A DNA stretch of 64,000 nucleotides from Streptomyces sp. CHD11. GTDB lineage: Bacteria; Actinomycetota; Actinomycetes; Streptomycetales; Streptomycetaceae. The notes beneath the pieces are model-generated. The model ran no database searches, had not been told where the DNA came from, and worked only from the letters and a program-made list of their open reading frames with translations. The translations under genes were made by a program, and so were the position numbers. The stretch lies in assembly GCF_018638295.1 (NCBI RefSeq), contig NZ_JABTTS010000008.1:1-64000 (forward strand). Direction: 5' to 3'. Below, in pieces: positions 44,594 to 53,969 of the stretch; position 1 is the first letter of the stretch; each line of letters starts with the position of its first letter.

Positions 44594-45004
44594 CTACGCC
44601 GCCGCGCACTCCGCGCAGGTGCCGAAGATCTCCACCGTGTGGGCCACGTTGACGAAGCCGTGCTCCGCCGCGATGGCTTCCGCCCACTTCTCCACCGCCG
44701 GGCCCTCCACCTCGACCGCCTTGCCGCAGCCGCGGCAGACCAGGTGGTGGTGATGGTCGCCGGTGGAGCAGCGGCGGTAGACGGACTCGCCGTCGGCGGT
44801 GCGCAGGACGTCGACCTCGCCGGCGTCGGCGAGGGACTGCAGGGTGCGGTAGACGGTGGTGAGCCCGACCGAGTCGCCCTTGTGCTTGAGCATGTCGTGG
44901 AGTTCCTGCGCGCTGCGGAACTCGTCGACCTCCTGAAGGCACGCTGCCACGGCTGCACGCTGCCGGGTCGAGCGGCCCTTCACGGGCGGTCCTGCGGTCG
45001 TCAC
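44594..45004 (-). CDS. zur: zinc uptake regulator Zur (Fur family)
   Basis: A 136-residue Fur-family repressor with an N-terminal winged helix (LTTVYRTLQSLADAGEVDVL) and a C-terminal metal-binding dimerisation domain. Zinc-site residues are in CSTGDHHHHLVCRGCG and GTCAEC, giving two CxxC pairs. The GTG start has GAGGAGG seven bases upstream. It lies next to znuBCA and a matching box precedes znuA, which supports Zur rather than Fur. It should repress zinc uptake when zinc is plentiful. Confidence 0.93.
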   Translation of the reverse strand: MTTAGPPVKGRSTRQRAAVAACLQEVDEFRSAQELHDMLKHKGDSVGLTTVYRTLQSLADAGEVDVLRTADGESVYRRCSTGDHHHHLVCRGCGKAVEVEGPAVEKWAEAIAAEHGFVNVAHTVEIFGTCAECAAA

Positions 45005-45066
45005 GGGATTGCCTCCTCACATCCGGTCTCTGCCCGGGCCATTGTGCCAGCACGGGCGGAGAACGG

Positions 45067-45969
45067 TCAGGCGCCGGTCCCTTCGCCTGCTGCGCGACTG
45101 GCCGGAATCGCGCACTCCGCCGGATCGTCGCCCGGTCGGGCGGCGGCCGGCGCCCGGGCGCGGCGGCGGGCCAGCGGGGTGGCCAGCGCGGTCAGCGCGA
45201 TGAACGCGGCGATGGTCAGCAGCACGATCGTCGCACCGGGCGGCACGTCCTGGTAGTACGAGGTGACCGTGCCGCCGATGGACGCGCTCACGCCGATCGC
45301 GACGGCGATGGCGAACGTGGCGGCGAAGCTGCGGGTGAGCTGCTGGGCCGCCGCCACCGGCACCACCATGAGCGCGCTCACCAGCAGCAGGCCGACCACC
45401 CGCATCGCGACGGTGACCGTGACGGCCGCCGTGACCGCCGTGAGCAGGTTCAGGAACCGCACCGGCAGGCCCGTCACCCGGGCGAACTCCTCGTCCTGGC
45501 TGACCGCGAAGAGCTGCCTGCGCAGACCGACGGTGATGAGGACCACGAAGGCGGCCAGCAGGCAGATCGCGGTGACGTCGGACTCGGAGACCGTGGACAG
45601 GGAGCCGAAGAGGTACGAGAGGAGGTTGCCGGTGGAGCCGCCGGGGGCGAGGTTGATGAGCATCACGCCGCCGGCCATGCCCCCGTAGAAGAGCATCGCG
45701 AGGGCGATGTCGCCGCGGGTCCTGGCGTACCAGCGGACCAGTTCCATGAGGACGGCGCCGAGGACGGCGACCAGGGCGGCCATCCACACCGGGGACCAGC
45801 TGAGCAGGAAGCCGAGGCCGACGCCGGTCATGGCGACATGGCCGATGCCGTCGCCCATGAGGGCCTGGCGGCGCTGGACCAGGTAGATGCCGACGGCGGG
45901 GGCGGTGATGCCGACCAGGACGGCGGCGAACAGCGCCCGCTGCATGAAGGCGTAGTCGAGGATCTCCAT
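45067..45969 (-). CDS. znuB: zinc ABC transporter permease
   Basis: A 300-residue ABC-3 family membrane protein with eight or so hydrophobic segments, starting MEILDYAFMQRALFAAVLVG and containing RRQALMGDGIGHVAMTGVGL, a signature of ZnuB/TroC-type permeases. Its start overlaps the znuC stop by one base (TGATG). It carries zinc across the membrane, delivered by ZnuA and driven by ZnuC. The C-terminal tail after the last helix is Arg/Ala-rich. Confidence 0.92.
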   Translation of the reverse strand: MEILDYAFMQRALFAAVLVGITAPAVGIYLVQRRQALMGDGIGHVAMTGVGLGFLLSWSPVWMAALVAVLGAVLMELVRWYARTRGDIALAMLFYGGMAGGVMLINLAPGGSTGNLLSYLFGSLSTVSESDVTAICLLAAFVVLITVGLRRQLFAVSQDEEFARVTGLPVRFLNLLTAVTAAVTVTVAMRVVGLLLVSALMVVPVAAAQQLTRSFAATFAIAVAIGVSASIGGTVTSYYQDVPPGATIVLLTIAAFIALTALATPLARRRARAPAAARPGDDPAECAIPASRAAGEGTGA

Positions 45970-46769
45970 CAGCTGAGCAGTCCTGTGCAGATCGGTTCGG
46001 GGCCCGCGGGGGCGTGCGGGTGGACGTGGTCGTGGACGGGCTGGGGGTCCCCCCGCTCGAGCGAAGCCGAGAGTGGGGGAGTGCTGGCCGCGGCCTCCGG
46101 GGGCGGTCCGTCGTGCACCACGCAGCCGTCGCGCAGGACGACCGCCCGGTCGATCAGCGGCTCCAGCGGGCCCAGTTCGTGCAGCACGAGGAGGACCGTG
46201 GTGCCCCGGGCGACCTGGCCTCTCAGCGTCTCGGCGAGAACGTCCTGGCTGGCCAGGTCCACGCCCGCCATCGGCTCGTCCATGATCAGCAGTTCGGGGG
46301 TGGCGGCGAGCGCGCGGGCGATCAGGACCCGCTGGTGCTGGCCGCCGGAGAGCGCGTCCACCGAGTCCCTGGCGCGGTCCGCCATGCCGACCAGGTCCAG
46401 GGCGTGGCGTACGGCCTCACGGTCCGCCTTGCGGAAGAGGCCGAAGCGGGTGCGGGCGAGACGGCCGGAGGAGACCACCTCGGCGACCGTGGCGGGTACG
46501 CCGCCGGCGGCGGTGGTGCGCTGCGGGACGTAGCCCACGCGCGCCCAGTCGCGGAACCGGCGCCGCGGGGTGCCGAACAGGTCGATCTCGCCGGCGGTGA
46601 GCGGCACCTGGCCGATGATCCCGCGCACGGCGGTCGACTTGCCGGAGCCGTTGGCGCCGAGCAGGGCGACCACCTCACCGCGGCGCACGGTGAGGTCGAT
46701 GCCGCGCAGCACGGGGCGCGAGCCCAGCTCGGCGCGGACGCCGCGCAGGGAGATGACGGGCTCGGTCAT
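45969..46769 (-). CDS. znuC: zinc ABC transporter ATP-binding protein
   Basis: A 266-residue ATPase of the metal-chelate type: Walker A GANGSGKST near residue 40, signature LSGGQHQRVLIARALA and Walker B LLIMDEP. The C-terminal extension is rich in His and Pro (VHDHVHPHAP), probably a metal-binding feature that fits zinc. It lies between znuA and znuB, coupled to znuB, and is probably repressed by Zur as one operon. Confidence 0.92.
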   Translation of the reverse strand: MTEPVISLRGVRAELGSRPVLRGIDLTVRRGEVVALLGANGSGKSTAVRGIIGQVPLTAGEIDLFGTPRRRFRDWARVGYVPQRTTAAGGVPATVAEVVSSGRLARTRFGLFRKADREAVRHALDLVGMADRARDSVDALSGGQHQRVLIARALAATPELLIMDEPMAGVDLASQDVLAETLRGQVARGTTVLLVLHELGPLEPLIDRAVVLRDGCVVHDGPPPEAAASTPPLSASLERGDPQPVHDHVHPHAPAGPEPICTGLLS

Positions 46770-46792
46770 GCTGCCCACCTCCGAAGGGGCGG

Positions 46793-47794
46793 TCACGTGG
46801 CCCCCAGGGCCGTCTGCAGGGCCTTGAGGTTGGCTTCCATGACCTGGAAGTAGTCGTCGCCGCGGGAGTCGTCGGTGATGCCCTCGACGGGGTCGAGGAC
46901 GTCGGTCCTCAGTCCGGTGTCGGCGGCGAGGGTCTTGGCGGTCCTGTCGCTGACCAGCGTCTCGTAGAAGACGGTGGTGACGCCGTCGGCCTTCGCGGTC
47001 TGCTGGAGTTCCTTCACGCGGGCGCCGCTGGGCTCCGACTCGGGGTCGAGGCCGCTGATGGACTCCTCGGTCAGCCCGTAGCGCTCGGCGAGGTGGCCGA
47101 AGGCGGCGTGGGTGGTGATGAAGACGTCGGTCCCGCGGTTCGCGAGGCCGGTCTCGAAGGTCTTGTCCAGGGTGTTCAGCTTGCCGACCAGGGCCTCGGT
47201 GTTCTTCTTGTAGTCGGCGGCGTGGTCGGGGTCGGCCTTCTGGAAGGCCTTGCCGACCCCCTCGGCGACCTCGGCGTACTTGACCGGGTCGAGCCAGACG
47301 TGGGGGTCCTGGCCTTCCTCGTGCTCGTGGTCGTGGCCGTGTTCCTCCTCGGCGGCGTGCTCCTCCGCGTGCTCCTCGGCGTGCTCGTCCGCGTGCTCCT
47401 CGGCGTGCTCGTCCGCGTGGGACTCCAGGGAGGTCAGACCGGCCGCGTCGATCTTCGTCTTCACCCCGGACTGGCCGATGGCCTCGTCGACGGTGGGCTG
47501 GAGGCCCTTGAGGAAGAGGGCCGCGTCGGACTCCTCGAGCTGCGCGGTCTGCTTGGCGCTGATCTCCAGGTCGTGCGGCTCCTGGCCGGGCTCGGTGAGA
47601 CTGGTGACGCTGACGTGCTCGCCGCCGATCTGCTCGGCGAGGAAGGCCATCGGGTAGAACGACGCGACGACGTCGAACGTGTCGGTGCTGCCCGCGGCGG
47701 CGCTGTCGGAGGAGCAGGCGGTGAGGGTGCCGAGACCGAGGGCGGTGACCGCGGCCAGGGCGGCCGCGGATATGTGGTGTCGTCGTACGTTCAT
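46793..47794 (-). CDS. znuA: zinc-binding lipoprotein of the ABC transporter
   Basis: A 333-residue substrate-binding lipoprotein (lipobox LTAC near residue 27). The SBP_bac_9 fold is recognisable in VASFYPMAFLAEQIGG, GQEPHDLEIS, HVWLDP and THAAFGHLAERYGL, with zinc ligand His residues in the last three. A long charged loop of His-Ala/Asp-Glu repeats follows residue 125 (HADEHAEEHADEHAEEHAEE and on to HGHDHEHEE). Such loops probably capture or sense zinc. ATG 47794 is chosen; TTG 47809 also keeps the frame. A Zur-type box lies just upstream. Confidence 0.92.
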   Translation of the reverse strand: MNVRRHHISAAALAAVTALGLGTLTACSSDSAAAGSTDTFDVVASFYPMAFLAEQIGGEHVSVTSLTEPGQEPHDLEISAKQTAQLEESDAALFLKGLQPTVDEAIGQSGVKTKIDAAGLTSLESHADEHAEEHADEHAEEHAEEHAAEEEHGHDHEHEEGQDPHVWLDPVKYAEVAEGVGKAFQKADPDHAADYKKNTEALVGKLNTLDKTFETGLANRGTDVFITTHAAFGHLAERYGLTEESISGLDPESEPSGARVKELQQTAKADGVTTVFYETLVSDRTAKTLAADTGLRTDVLDPVEGITDDSRGDDYFQVMEANLKALQTALGAT

Positions 47795-47815
47795 GACACC
47801 CATTTTCAACTAATA

Positions 47816-47830
47816 TGGAAACCGTTGTCA
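47816..47830. promoter_or_regulatory. Zur box upstream of znuA
   Basis: TGGAAACCGTTGTCA, reverse TGACAACGGTTTCCA, is an imperfect 15-bp palindrome resembling the actinobacterial Zur consensus (TGAAAATGATTTTCA-type). It lies 22 bp upstream of the znuA start, where it would block transcription. A weaker TGA-N9-TCA element (47794-47808) abuts the start codon. Confidence 0.6.
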
Positions 47831-47954
47831 ACAACGCACGTGAGGCCATGTAAGGGGCACCGAATTGGTCGTGGGGCAGGGCGCGCCGGTAGCCTGAGTG
47901 CTTCGCTGGAAGCAATCTCGCTTCGTCGCCCGTCGTCGTAATGAAGAGAGCACC

Positions 47955-49337
47955 GTGGCCGCCGACAAGATCGACACCATCGTCAGCCTGAGCAAGCGCC
48001 GTGGCTTCGTTTTCCCCAGTAGTGAGATCTACGGTGGCACGAAGGCCGCCTGGGACTACGGACCGCTGGGTGTCGAGCTCAAGGAGAACCTGAAGCGCCA
48101 GTGGTGGCGCTACATGGTCACCTCCCGCGAGGACGTGGTCGGGATCGACTCGTCCGTGATCCTGGCCCCGGAGGTCTGGGTCGCCTCCGGTCACGTCGCG
48201 ACCTTCACGGACCCGCTGACCGAATGCACCTCCTGTCACAAGCGGTTCCGCGCGGATCACCTGGAGGAGGCGTACGAGGAGAAGAAGGGCCACGCCCCCG
48301 CGGGCGGCCTGACCGACCTCAACTGCCCCAACTGCGGTAACAAGGGCACCTTCACCGAGCCCAAGCAGTTCTCGGGTCTGCTCTCCACCCACCTCGGCCC
48401 GACCCAGGACTCCGGCTCCGTCGCCTACCTGCGTCCCGAGACCGCCCAGGGCATCTTCACCAACTTCGCCCAGGTACAGACAACTTCGCGCCGCAAGCCG
48501 CCGTTCGGCATCGCGCAGATGGGCAAGTCCTTCCGCAACGAGATCACCCCCGGCAACTTCATCTTCCGCACCCGTGAGTTCGAGCAGATGGAGATGGAGT
48601 TCTTCGTCAAGCCGGGCGAGGACGAGAAGTGGCAGGAGTACTGGATGGAGCAGCGCTGGAACTGGTACACCGGTCTCGGTCTGCGCGAGGAGAACATGCG
48701 GTGGTACGACCACCCGCAGGAGAAGCTCTCCCACTACTCCAAGCGCACCGCCGACATCGAGTACCGCTTCCAGTTCGGCGGCAGCGAGTGGGGTGAGCTG
48801 GAGGGCGTCGCCAACCGCACCGACTACGACCTCGGCGCGCACTCCAAGGCCTCCGGCCAGGACCTCTCCTACTTCGACCAGGAGGCCGGCGAGCGCTGGA
48901 CGCCGTACGTCATCGAGCCGGCGGCCGGTGTGGGCCGCGCCATGCTCGCCTTCCTCCTCGACGCCTACATCGAGGACGAGGCGCCCAACGCCAAGGGCAA
49001 GATGGAGAAGCGGACCGTGCTGCGGCTCGACCCGCGCCTCGCCCCGGTGAAGGTGGCCGTGCTCCCGCTGTCCCGTAACCCGGAGCTGTCGCCGAAGGCG
49101 AAGGGTCTGGCCCAGGCGCTGCGGCAGAACTGGAACATCGAGTTCGACGACGCCGGTGCGATCGGCCGCCGTTACCGCCGCCAGGACGAGATCGGCACGC
49201 CGTTCTGCGTCACGGTCGACTTCGACACGCTGGACGACAACGCGGTGACCGTGCGCGAGCGCGACACCATGAAGCAGGAGCGCGTGTCGCTGGACCAGAT
49301 CGAGGGATACCTGGCCTCGCGGCTGATCGGCTGCTGA
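47955..49337 (+). CDS. glyS: glycyl-tRNA synthetase (class II, dimeric)
   Basis: A 460-residue bacterial/eukaryotic-type GlyRS that charges tRNA-Gly. Class II motif 1 is near the N-terminus ([12 protein letters not shown]), motif 2 in [20 protein letters not shown], and motif 3 in [15 protein letters not shown] zinc-binding insertion has CTSCHKRF and NCPNCGNKG. The C-terminal anticodon-binding domain starts near residue 355. GTG 47955 gives the conserved [18 protein letters not shown] start. It is divergent from the zinc uptake operon. Confidence 0.95.
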   Translation: MAADKIDTIVSLSKRRGFVFPSSEIYGGTKAAWDYGPLGVELKENLKRQWWRYMVTSREDVVGIDSSVILAPEVWVASGHVATFTDPLTECTSCHKRFRADHLEEAYEEKKGHAPAGGLTDLNCPNCGNKGTFTEPKQFSGLLSTHLGPTQDSGSVAYLRPETAQGIFTNFAQVQTTSRRKPPFGIAQMGKSFRNEITPGNFIFRTREFEQMEMEFFVKPGEDEKWQEYWMEQRWNWYTGLGLREENMRWYDHPQEKLSHYSKRTADIEYRFQFGGSEWGELEGVANRTDYDLGAHSKASGQDLSYFDQEAGERWTPYVIEPAAGVGRAMLAFLLDAYIEDEAPNAKGKMEKRTVLRLDPRLAPVKVAVLPLSRNPELSPKAKGLAQALRQNWNIEFDDAGAIGRRYRRQDEIGTPFCVTVDFDTLDDNAVTVRERDTMKQERVSLDQIEGYLASRLIGC

Positions 49338-49352
49338 CCCACGCGGCTCGCC

Positions 49353-49377
49353 GCCCAGGGGGCTCAGCCCTCTGGGC
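49353..49377 (+). terminator. terminator after glyS
   Basis: A 12-bp stem with one mismatch: GCCCAGGGGGCT (49353-49364) pairs with AGCCCTCTGGGC (49366-49377). It lies 15 bp after the stop. The remaining bases up to the next gene include a CACCCGACTCGG segment also present near 11580. Confidence 0.6.
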
Positions 49378-49448
49378 CCCCGGCCTTCGCCCACTCTCCA
49401 CCCGACTCGGCCGGAGGGTGGGCGTTCCGGTGCCGGCGGCCGACGCGT

Positions 49449-49655
49449 TCACGCCGCGGTCGGGTCCACCGTGGCCTGGTGGGCCTCCGTCAGATGCTCC
49501 TCCGCCTTCAGCCACGGCAGGAACTGGGCGCCTCTGCGCCAGCCGCATGTCTCACATCTGATCGTGCGCTGTACGCCGGTGCGCCGGACGCGCACCGTGT
49601 GCTCCCGTCCGTGCAGGTCCCAGCGGCTGACCTTGCTGGTGTCGATCTGCGGCAT
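49449..49655 (-). CDS. small zinc-finger-like protein
   Basis: A 68-residue basic protein starting MPQIDTSKVSRWDLHGREH with a single CETCGW knuckle, so a complete zinc site would need other ligands (two His lie in the C-terminal helix, EEHLTEAHQ). This gives a C2H2-like arrangement CxxC-x(n)-HxxxxH. No function is known. It is convergent with glyS and lies immediately left of the tnpB remnant. Confidence 0.65.
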   Translation of the reverse strand: MPQIDTSKVSRWDLHGREHTVRVRRTGVQRTIRCETCGWRRGAQFLPWLKAEEHLTEAHQATVDPTAA

Positions 49656-49863
49656 GGTGCCTCCGGCAGTTCGCGTGTGGGTGGTTCCGTCCTTGTGCCC
49701 CGGTTCGGGGACGACAAGGAGTGTGCAGCAAGAGCAACATCAACAGGTGCTCCTGAGAAGGGAATTCCGCGACGGGACCGGTCGCGGTACGGTTTCGCCG
49801 CTGCTGTGGGGAGAGCGGGAAGGTGGCGGACCGGCGCTCCCGGAGGGTGCGTCGCCGTCCACG

Positions 49864-50601
49864 GTGACCGTGTCGCAGGACGCGGCCGGACGCTGGCACG
49901 TGTCCCTGTTGTGCGAAGACTCGACGGTTCAGCCGCTCCCGACCACCGATACAGCCGTCGGCATCGATGTCGGACTTGACCACCTGCTGACCCTCTCGAC
50001 CGGGGAGAAGGCTTCCAACCCCCGGCACGAGCGCCGCGACCGCTCCTGCCTCGCCAAGGCCCAGCGGCAGCTTGCCCGCAAGGACAGGGGCGACGGCGCG
50101 AACCGGGCCGAGGCGCGCCGGAAGGTCGCCAAGATCTACGCCCGGATCACCGACCGGAGACGTGACCACCTGCACAAGCTCACGACTCGGCTCGTTCGTG
50201 AAAACCAAACGATCGTGATCGAGGACCTCACTGTCCGGAACATGGTGAAGAACGGAAGCCTGGCCCGCGCCATCAGCGATGCGGCCTGGTCACAGTTCCG
50301 GAGCATGTTGGAGTACAAGGCCCAGTGGTACGGCCGCGAAGTGATCGCGATCGACCGCTGGTTCCCCTCCTCCAAGCTGTGCTCCGCCTGCGGCACCTTG
50401 CGGGGCGAGATGCCGCTCAGTATCCGCACCTGGACGTGCGACAGCTGTGGTACGACTCACGACCGGGACGTCAACGCAGCGAAGAACATCCTGGCCGTCG
50501 GGCTGACGGCGTCTGTCTGTGGAGCCGGTGTAAGACCTCAACGGAGAACTCCGGGCGGGCAGTCGGCGATGAAGCAGAAACCCCTGCGGCGCGAGCCGTA
50601 G
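49864..50601 (+). pseudogene. TnpB (IS200/IS605 family) N-terminally truncated
   Basis: About 245 residues of the RuvC-like half of TnpB. The nuclease residues are retained: Asp in AVGIDVGLD, Glu in IVIEDL and Asp in THDRDVNAAKN, and the zinc ribbon CSACG/CDSCG is intact. The N-terminal REC/WED portion (about 130-150 residues) is missing. GTG 49864 is the first in-frame start near the beginning of homology, and the upstream bases resemble intergenic DNA. No tnpA lies nearby. TnpB is an RNA-guided nuclease, but this fragment should be inactive. The right-end hairpin follows the stop. Confidence 0.8.
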
Positions 50602-50630
50602 GAATCCCCTCCTGCGGGAGGGGGGAAGCC
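50602..50630 (+). repeat. IS605-type right end with guide-RNA hairpin
   Basis: Directly after the tnpB stop, CCCCTCC (50606-50612) pairs with GGAGGGG (50617-50623) around TGCG, followed by GGAAGCC. In related elements this forms the 3' end of the TnpB-associated omega RNA, with the guide taken from flanking DNA starting near 50631. Here it may be transcribed, but its protein partner is truncated. Confidence 0.65.
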
Positions 50631-50732
50631 AAGCAGCAGATCGCGAGCCGCACATGTCGATAGTGCGGCTAACTAATGACTGTTGAACGATCATTGTATC
50701 GAGTGCCCCGCGGAGTGCGGGACAATGGGGGA

Positions 50733-51887
50733 ATGCCCACGTCCTCGCCGACCGTCGACACCGTCCTGCCCATCGGCCCGCACGCGGTCCGGCCGCCCGT
50801 CGTGCTCGCCCCCATGGCCGGGATCACCAACGCGCCGTTCCGTACGCTGTGCCGTGAGTTCAGCGGCGGCAAGGGCCTGTTCGTCAGCGAGATGATCACC
50901 ACCCGGGCGCTGGTCGAGCGCAACGAGAAGACCATGCAGCTGATCCGGTTCGACGCGACCGAGCAGCCGCGCTCCATCCAGCTGTACGGAGTCGACCCGG
51001 CGACCGTCGGCAAGGCCGTCCGCATGATCGCGGAGGAGGGCCTCGCCGACCACATCGACCTCAACTTCGGCTGCCCGGTCCCCAAGGTGACCCGCAAGGG
51101 CGGCGGCTCGGCCCTCCCGTACAAGCGGAACCTGCTGCGGTCCATCCTGCGCGAGGCGGTCAGCGGCGCCGGTGAGCTGCCGGTGACGATGAAGATGCGC
51201 AAGGGCATCGACGACGGCCACCTGACCTACCTGGACGCCGGCCGGATCGCCGTCGAGGAGGGCGTGACCGCCATCGCGCTGCACGGCCGCACCGCCGCCC
51301 AGCACTACGGCGGCACCGCCGACTGGGAGGCCATCGCCCGGCTGAAGGAGCATGTGCCGGAGATCCCGGTACTCGGCAACGGCGACATCTGGTCCGCCGG
51401 GGACGCGCTGCGGATGGTGCGCGAGACGGGCTGCGACGGGGTGGTCGTGGGCCGGGGCTGCCTCGGGCGGCCGTGGCTGTTCGCGGATCTGGTCGCGGCC
51501 TTCGAAGGGCGTGCCGACGCCCTGGCGCGGCCCACGCTCCGCGAGGTGGCCGATGTCATGGTCCGGCACGCCACGCTGCTCGGCGAGTGGATCGGTGACG
51601 AGTCCCGCGGTGTGATCGACTTCCGCAAGCACGTCGCCTGGTACCTGAAGGGGTTCGCGGTCGGCTCCGAGATGCGCAGGCGACTCGCGATCACCTCCTC
51701 CCTGGAGGCACTGCGGGCCGGGCTCGACGAGCTGGACCTGGACCAGCCCTGGCCCACCGGCGCCGACGGCCCCCGCGGCCGTACGTCCGGCAACAACCGG
51801 GTGGTGCTGCCGGACGGCTGGCTGAAGGACCCCTACGACTGCGCGGGTGTCGGCGCGGAAGCGGAACTCGACACCTCCGGCGGCTGA
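50733..51887 (+). CDS. dusB: tRNA-dihydrouridine synthase
   Basis: A 384-residue flavoenzyme that reduces uridines in the D-loop of tRNA. The TIM barrel starts at LAPMAGITNAPFR; the catalytic Cys is in DLNFGCPVPKVTRKGGGSAL and the FMN-phosphate site in GNGDIWS and VGRGCLGRPWLF. ATG 50733 follows GGGGGAA. The frame is open to 50676 without a better signal. Its stop abuts the convergent sulfatase-fold gene (TGATCA). The start lies 103 bp after the TnpB right end. Confidence 0.93.
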   Translation: MPTSSPTVDTVLPIGPHAVRPPVVLAPMAGITNAPFRTLCREFSGGKGLFVSEMITTRALVERNEKTMQLIRFDATEQPRSIQLYGVDPATVGKAVRMIAEEGLADHIDLNFGCPVPKVTRKGGGSALPYKRNLLRSILREAVSGAGELPVTMKMRKGIDDGHLTYLDAGRIAVEEGVTAIALHGRTAAQHYGGTADWEAIARLKEHVPEIPVLGNGDIWSAGDALRMVRETGCDGVVVGRGCLGRPWLFADLVAAFEGRADALARPTLREVADVMVRHATLLGEWIGDESRGVIDFRKHVAWYLKGFAVGSEMRRRLAITSSLEALRAGLDELDLDQPWPTGADGPRGRTSGNNRVVLPDGWLKDPYDCAGVGAEAELDTSGG

Positions 51888-53618
51888 TCAGTCCTTGTTC
51901 CCGGTGGCGTGCGGGACGGATCCGTACGCCCTCAGGAAGCGGTCGCGGAAGGCGTCCATCCTCCACACGGGCGCGTCCTTCGCCGGCCGGAGCCCTTCGG
52001 TCCAGTTCCAGTCCTCGATCTTCTCCAGCACCTCCGGGTCCTTGGCGACGACCGTCACCGGCACGTCCCGGTTGGCCCCGTGGCCGCTGACCCGGGCGAT
52101 GGGCTGGTGGTCGCCGAGGAAGACCAGCACGGTGTCGTCGGTGCCGTAGCGCTCCAGCCACTGGGTGAGGGCGTCGACCGAGTACTGGACGGACTTGCCG
52201 TACTCCTTCTTGGACTCGGTGGCGTCGGCGATGACGTCGGACGAGTCCTTCCCCGCCTCCTCGACCGCGTCGAAGACCGAACCGTCGCCGAGGTCGTCCC
52301 AGTCGACCATGTCGGGCAGCGGCGCCCAGGGCTGGTGGCTGGAGGTGAGGATGATCTCCGACATCAGCGGCCGGTCGTGCTTCCTGCCGTGCTCCAGCCG
52401 CTGATACGCCTCCAGGGCGTACTGGTCCGGCATGGTCGACCAGCTGAACTTCGGTCCTCGGTAGCCCAGTTCGAAGGCGTCGTAGACCCTGTCGAGGCCG
52501 TACCACTTCGCCTCCGGCCAGGCCTTCTGCACACCGGGCATGATGCCGACGGTGTCCCAGGCACCGGTCTTCTGGAACGCCTTGGTGAGGGTGAGCCGGT
52601 CGCTGCTGGTGGCGGTGCGGTAGCGCTGCTGGTTGTCGATCCACAGGCCGGAGAGGGTGGTGGAGTGGCCGAGCCAGCTGCTGCCGCCGTACGTCGACGA
52701 GGTGAGCCAGCCGCTGCGCGCCTGGTAGCCGGCCCGCGCCAGCGCGGACGTGCGGGCGTCGAGGGTGTCGATGACCCCGGGGGCCATCAGCGGGTCCTCC
52801 AGGGCGCTGCGGCCGTAGCTCTCGATGAAGGCGAGGACGACGTCCTTGCCGCGCAGGTCCGGCACGAGCTGGTCGGGGGGAGTGGCCCCGAAGGAGTCGT
52901 TGCGCGCCTCCTTCGCGAACGCCGCCTCGTCGCGCAGGGTGGCCAGCACGCGCTCCGTCTGCCCCTGCGCCGTCTCGGCGGCCCGGTCGGCGGCGACCGG
53001 AAGTCCGGCGATCTGCACGCCGAGCGCGGTGCAGGTGATCCACACGGTGCCCGCGATCAGCGCGCCCTGGGTGGCGCGGCTCCGGTGCCGGGCCAGCAGG
53101 TTGCCCAGCCGGACGGCGGCCAGCGCCATGACGACGACGAGCAGCAGGACGAGCAGGACCGCGCCGACGGCCGCGGCGACGGCCGTCGCTCGGCCCATCG
53201 AGTCCTCGATGTAGGACTGGGCGTCGTCGAGCAGGCCCCAGTCCAGTACGAGGTTGAAGCCGCGGCCCAGATACTCGTAGAACCCGATGTCCAGCAGGTT
53301 CAGCACGGTCAGTACGCCGATGGCCGCCCCGTACAGCGCGGCCACGACGATGCGCGGCCGGCGGGGCAGGGCGAGCAGCAGGACGGCGCCGACGATCGCC
53401 TCGGCGGGGAGGCGCGTGAAGCCGCCCGGACGCAGGGCCGGAGCGTTGTTCGGCATCAGGAGCGCGCCGACGACCAGGAGGGCGGCGAGGACGTGGACGG
53501 TCCGCCGGAACGTGCGCGCGGCGGCGGGGTGCGCGTCGCGTGCCTCCCGCAGGCGCGAGAGGAGACGCGGGCGGCCGAGAGCGCGCAGGCGTGCGAGGAC
53601 GCGTGTGAAGGCAGGCAA
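51888..53618 (-). CDS. membrane sulfatase-fold (alkaline phosphatase superfamily) protein
   Basis: About 576 residues. Four or five N-terminal membrane helices (to about residue 225) precede an extracytoplasmic LTA-synthase-like domain. Metal and nucleophile regions include AFIESYGRSAL, STYGGSSWLGHSTTLSGL and FLGDHQP. Such enzymes move or cleave phosphoglycerol or phosphoethanolamine groups. TTG 53618 is chosen because a strong GGAAGGAA lies eight bases upstream; the open frame to 53918 is low-complexity and Arg/Pro-rich. The exact substrate is unknown. Confidence 0.75.
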   Translation of the reverse strand: MPAFTRVLARLRALGRPRLLSRLREARDAHPAAARTFRRTVHVLAALLVVGALLMPNNAPALRPGGFTRLPAEAIVGAVLLLALPRRPRIVVAALYGAAIGVLTVLNLLDIGFYEYLGRGFNLVLDWGLLDDAQSYIEDSMGRATAVAAAVGAVLLVLLLVVVMALAAVRLGNLLARHRSRATQGALIAGTVWITCTALGVQIAGLPVAADRAAETAQGQTERVLATLRDEAAFAKEARNDSFGATPPDQLVPDLRGKDVVLAFIESYGRSALEDPLMAPGVIDTLDARTSALARAGYQARSGWLTSSTYGGSSWLGHSTTLSGLWIDNQQRYRTATSSDRLTLTKAFQKTGAWDTVGIMPGVQKAWPEAKWYGLDRVYDAFELGYRGPKFSWSTMPDQYALEAYQRLEHGRKHDRPLMSEIILTSSHQPWAPLPDMVDWDDLGDGSVFDAVEEAGKDSSDVIADATESKKEYGKSVQYSVDALTQWLERYGTDDTVLVFLGDHQPIARVSGHGANRDVPVTVVAKDPEVLEKIEDWNWTEGLRPAKDAPVWRMDAFRDRFLRAYGSVPHATGNKD

Positions 53619-53869
53619 CCCGGAGGTTCCTTCCGTACCGAGGCCAGGGAGAAGGCGGACCCGGCGTGGGGGTCCGGGTCCGCCACTGTTCCGTACGGGC
53701 GAACAGGCCCGCGCGTTCACCTGACCGGGGATTTTGCGGGGCGGACGCCCGCCGCCCCGGGCCGGGCGCACCGTATCGCGCACCGGTCCGGGCGTCCGTC
53801 GTCCCGGTCCGCATGGTGAAATCCGCCCGCGTGTGGCAGCGTGATTCTCACCACCCTTGATAAGGGTTG

Positions 53870-53883
53870 CGCTCAGATGAGCG
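53870..53883. promoter_or_regulatory. palindrome 1 of the ppdK upstream pair
   Basis: CGCTCAGATGAGCG is a 14-bp perfect inverted repeat with a two-base centre. An identical-arm copy with a different centre lies 100 bp downstream. Such repetition points to a dimeric regulator. Confidence 0.55.
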
Positions 53884-53969
53884 AACGCTGGGCCGCTGCA
53901 CTTCTCAAAGGTTGGCACTCAGTGCCACCCGCTGATCGTTCACCGAGCGAAAGCAAGCGGAGGGATTGC

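Noticed and set aside
47093..47941. Plus-strand open frame opposite znuA with a repetitive Val/Leu/Gly sequence
   Set aside because: The repeats are the mirror of the ZnuA His/Glu loop; no ribosome binding site or domain is present.
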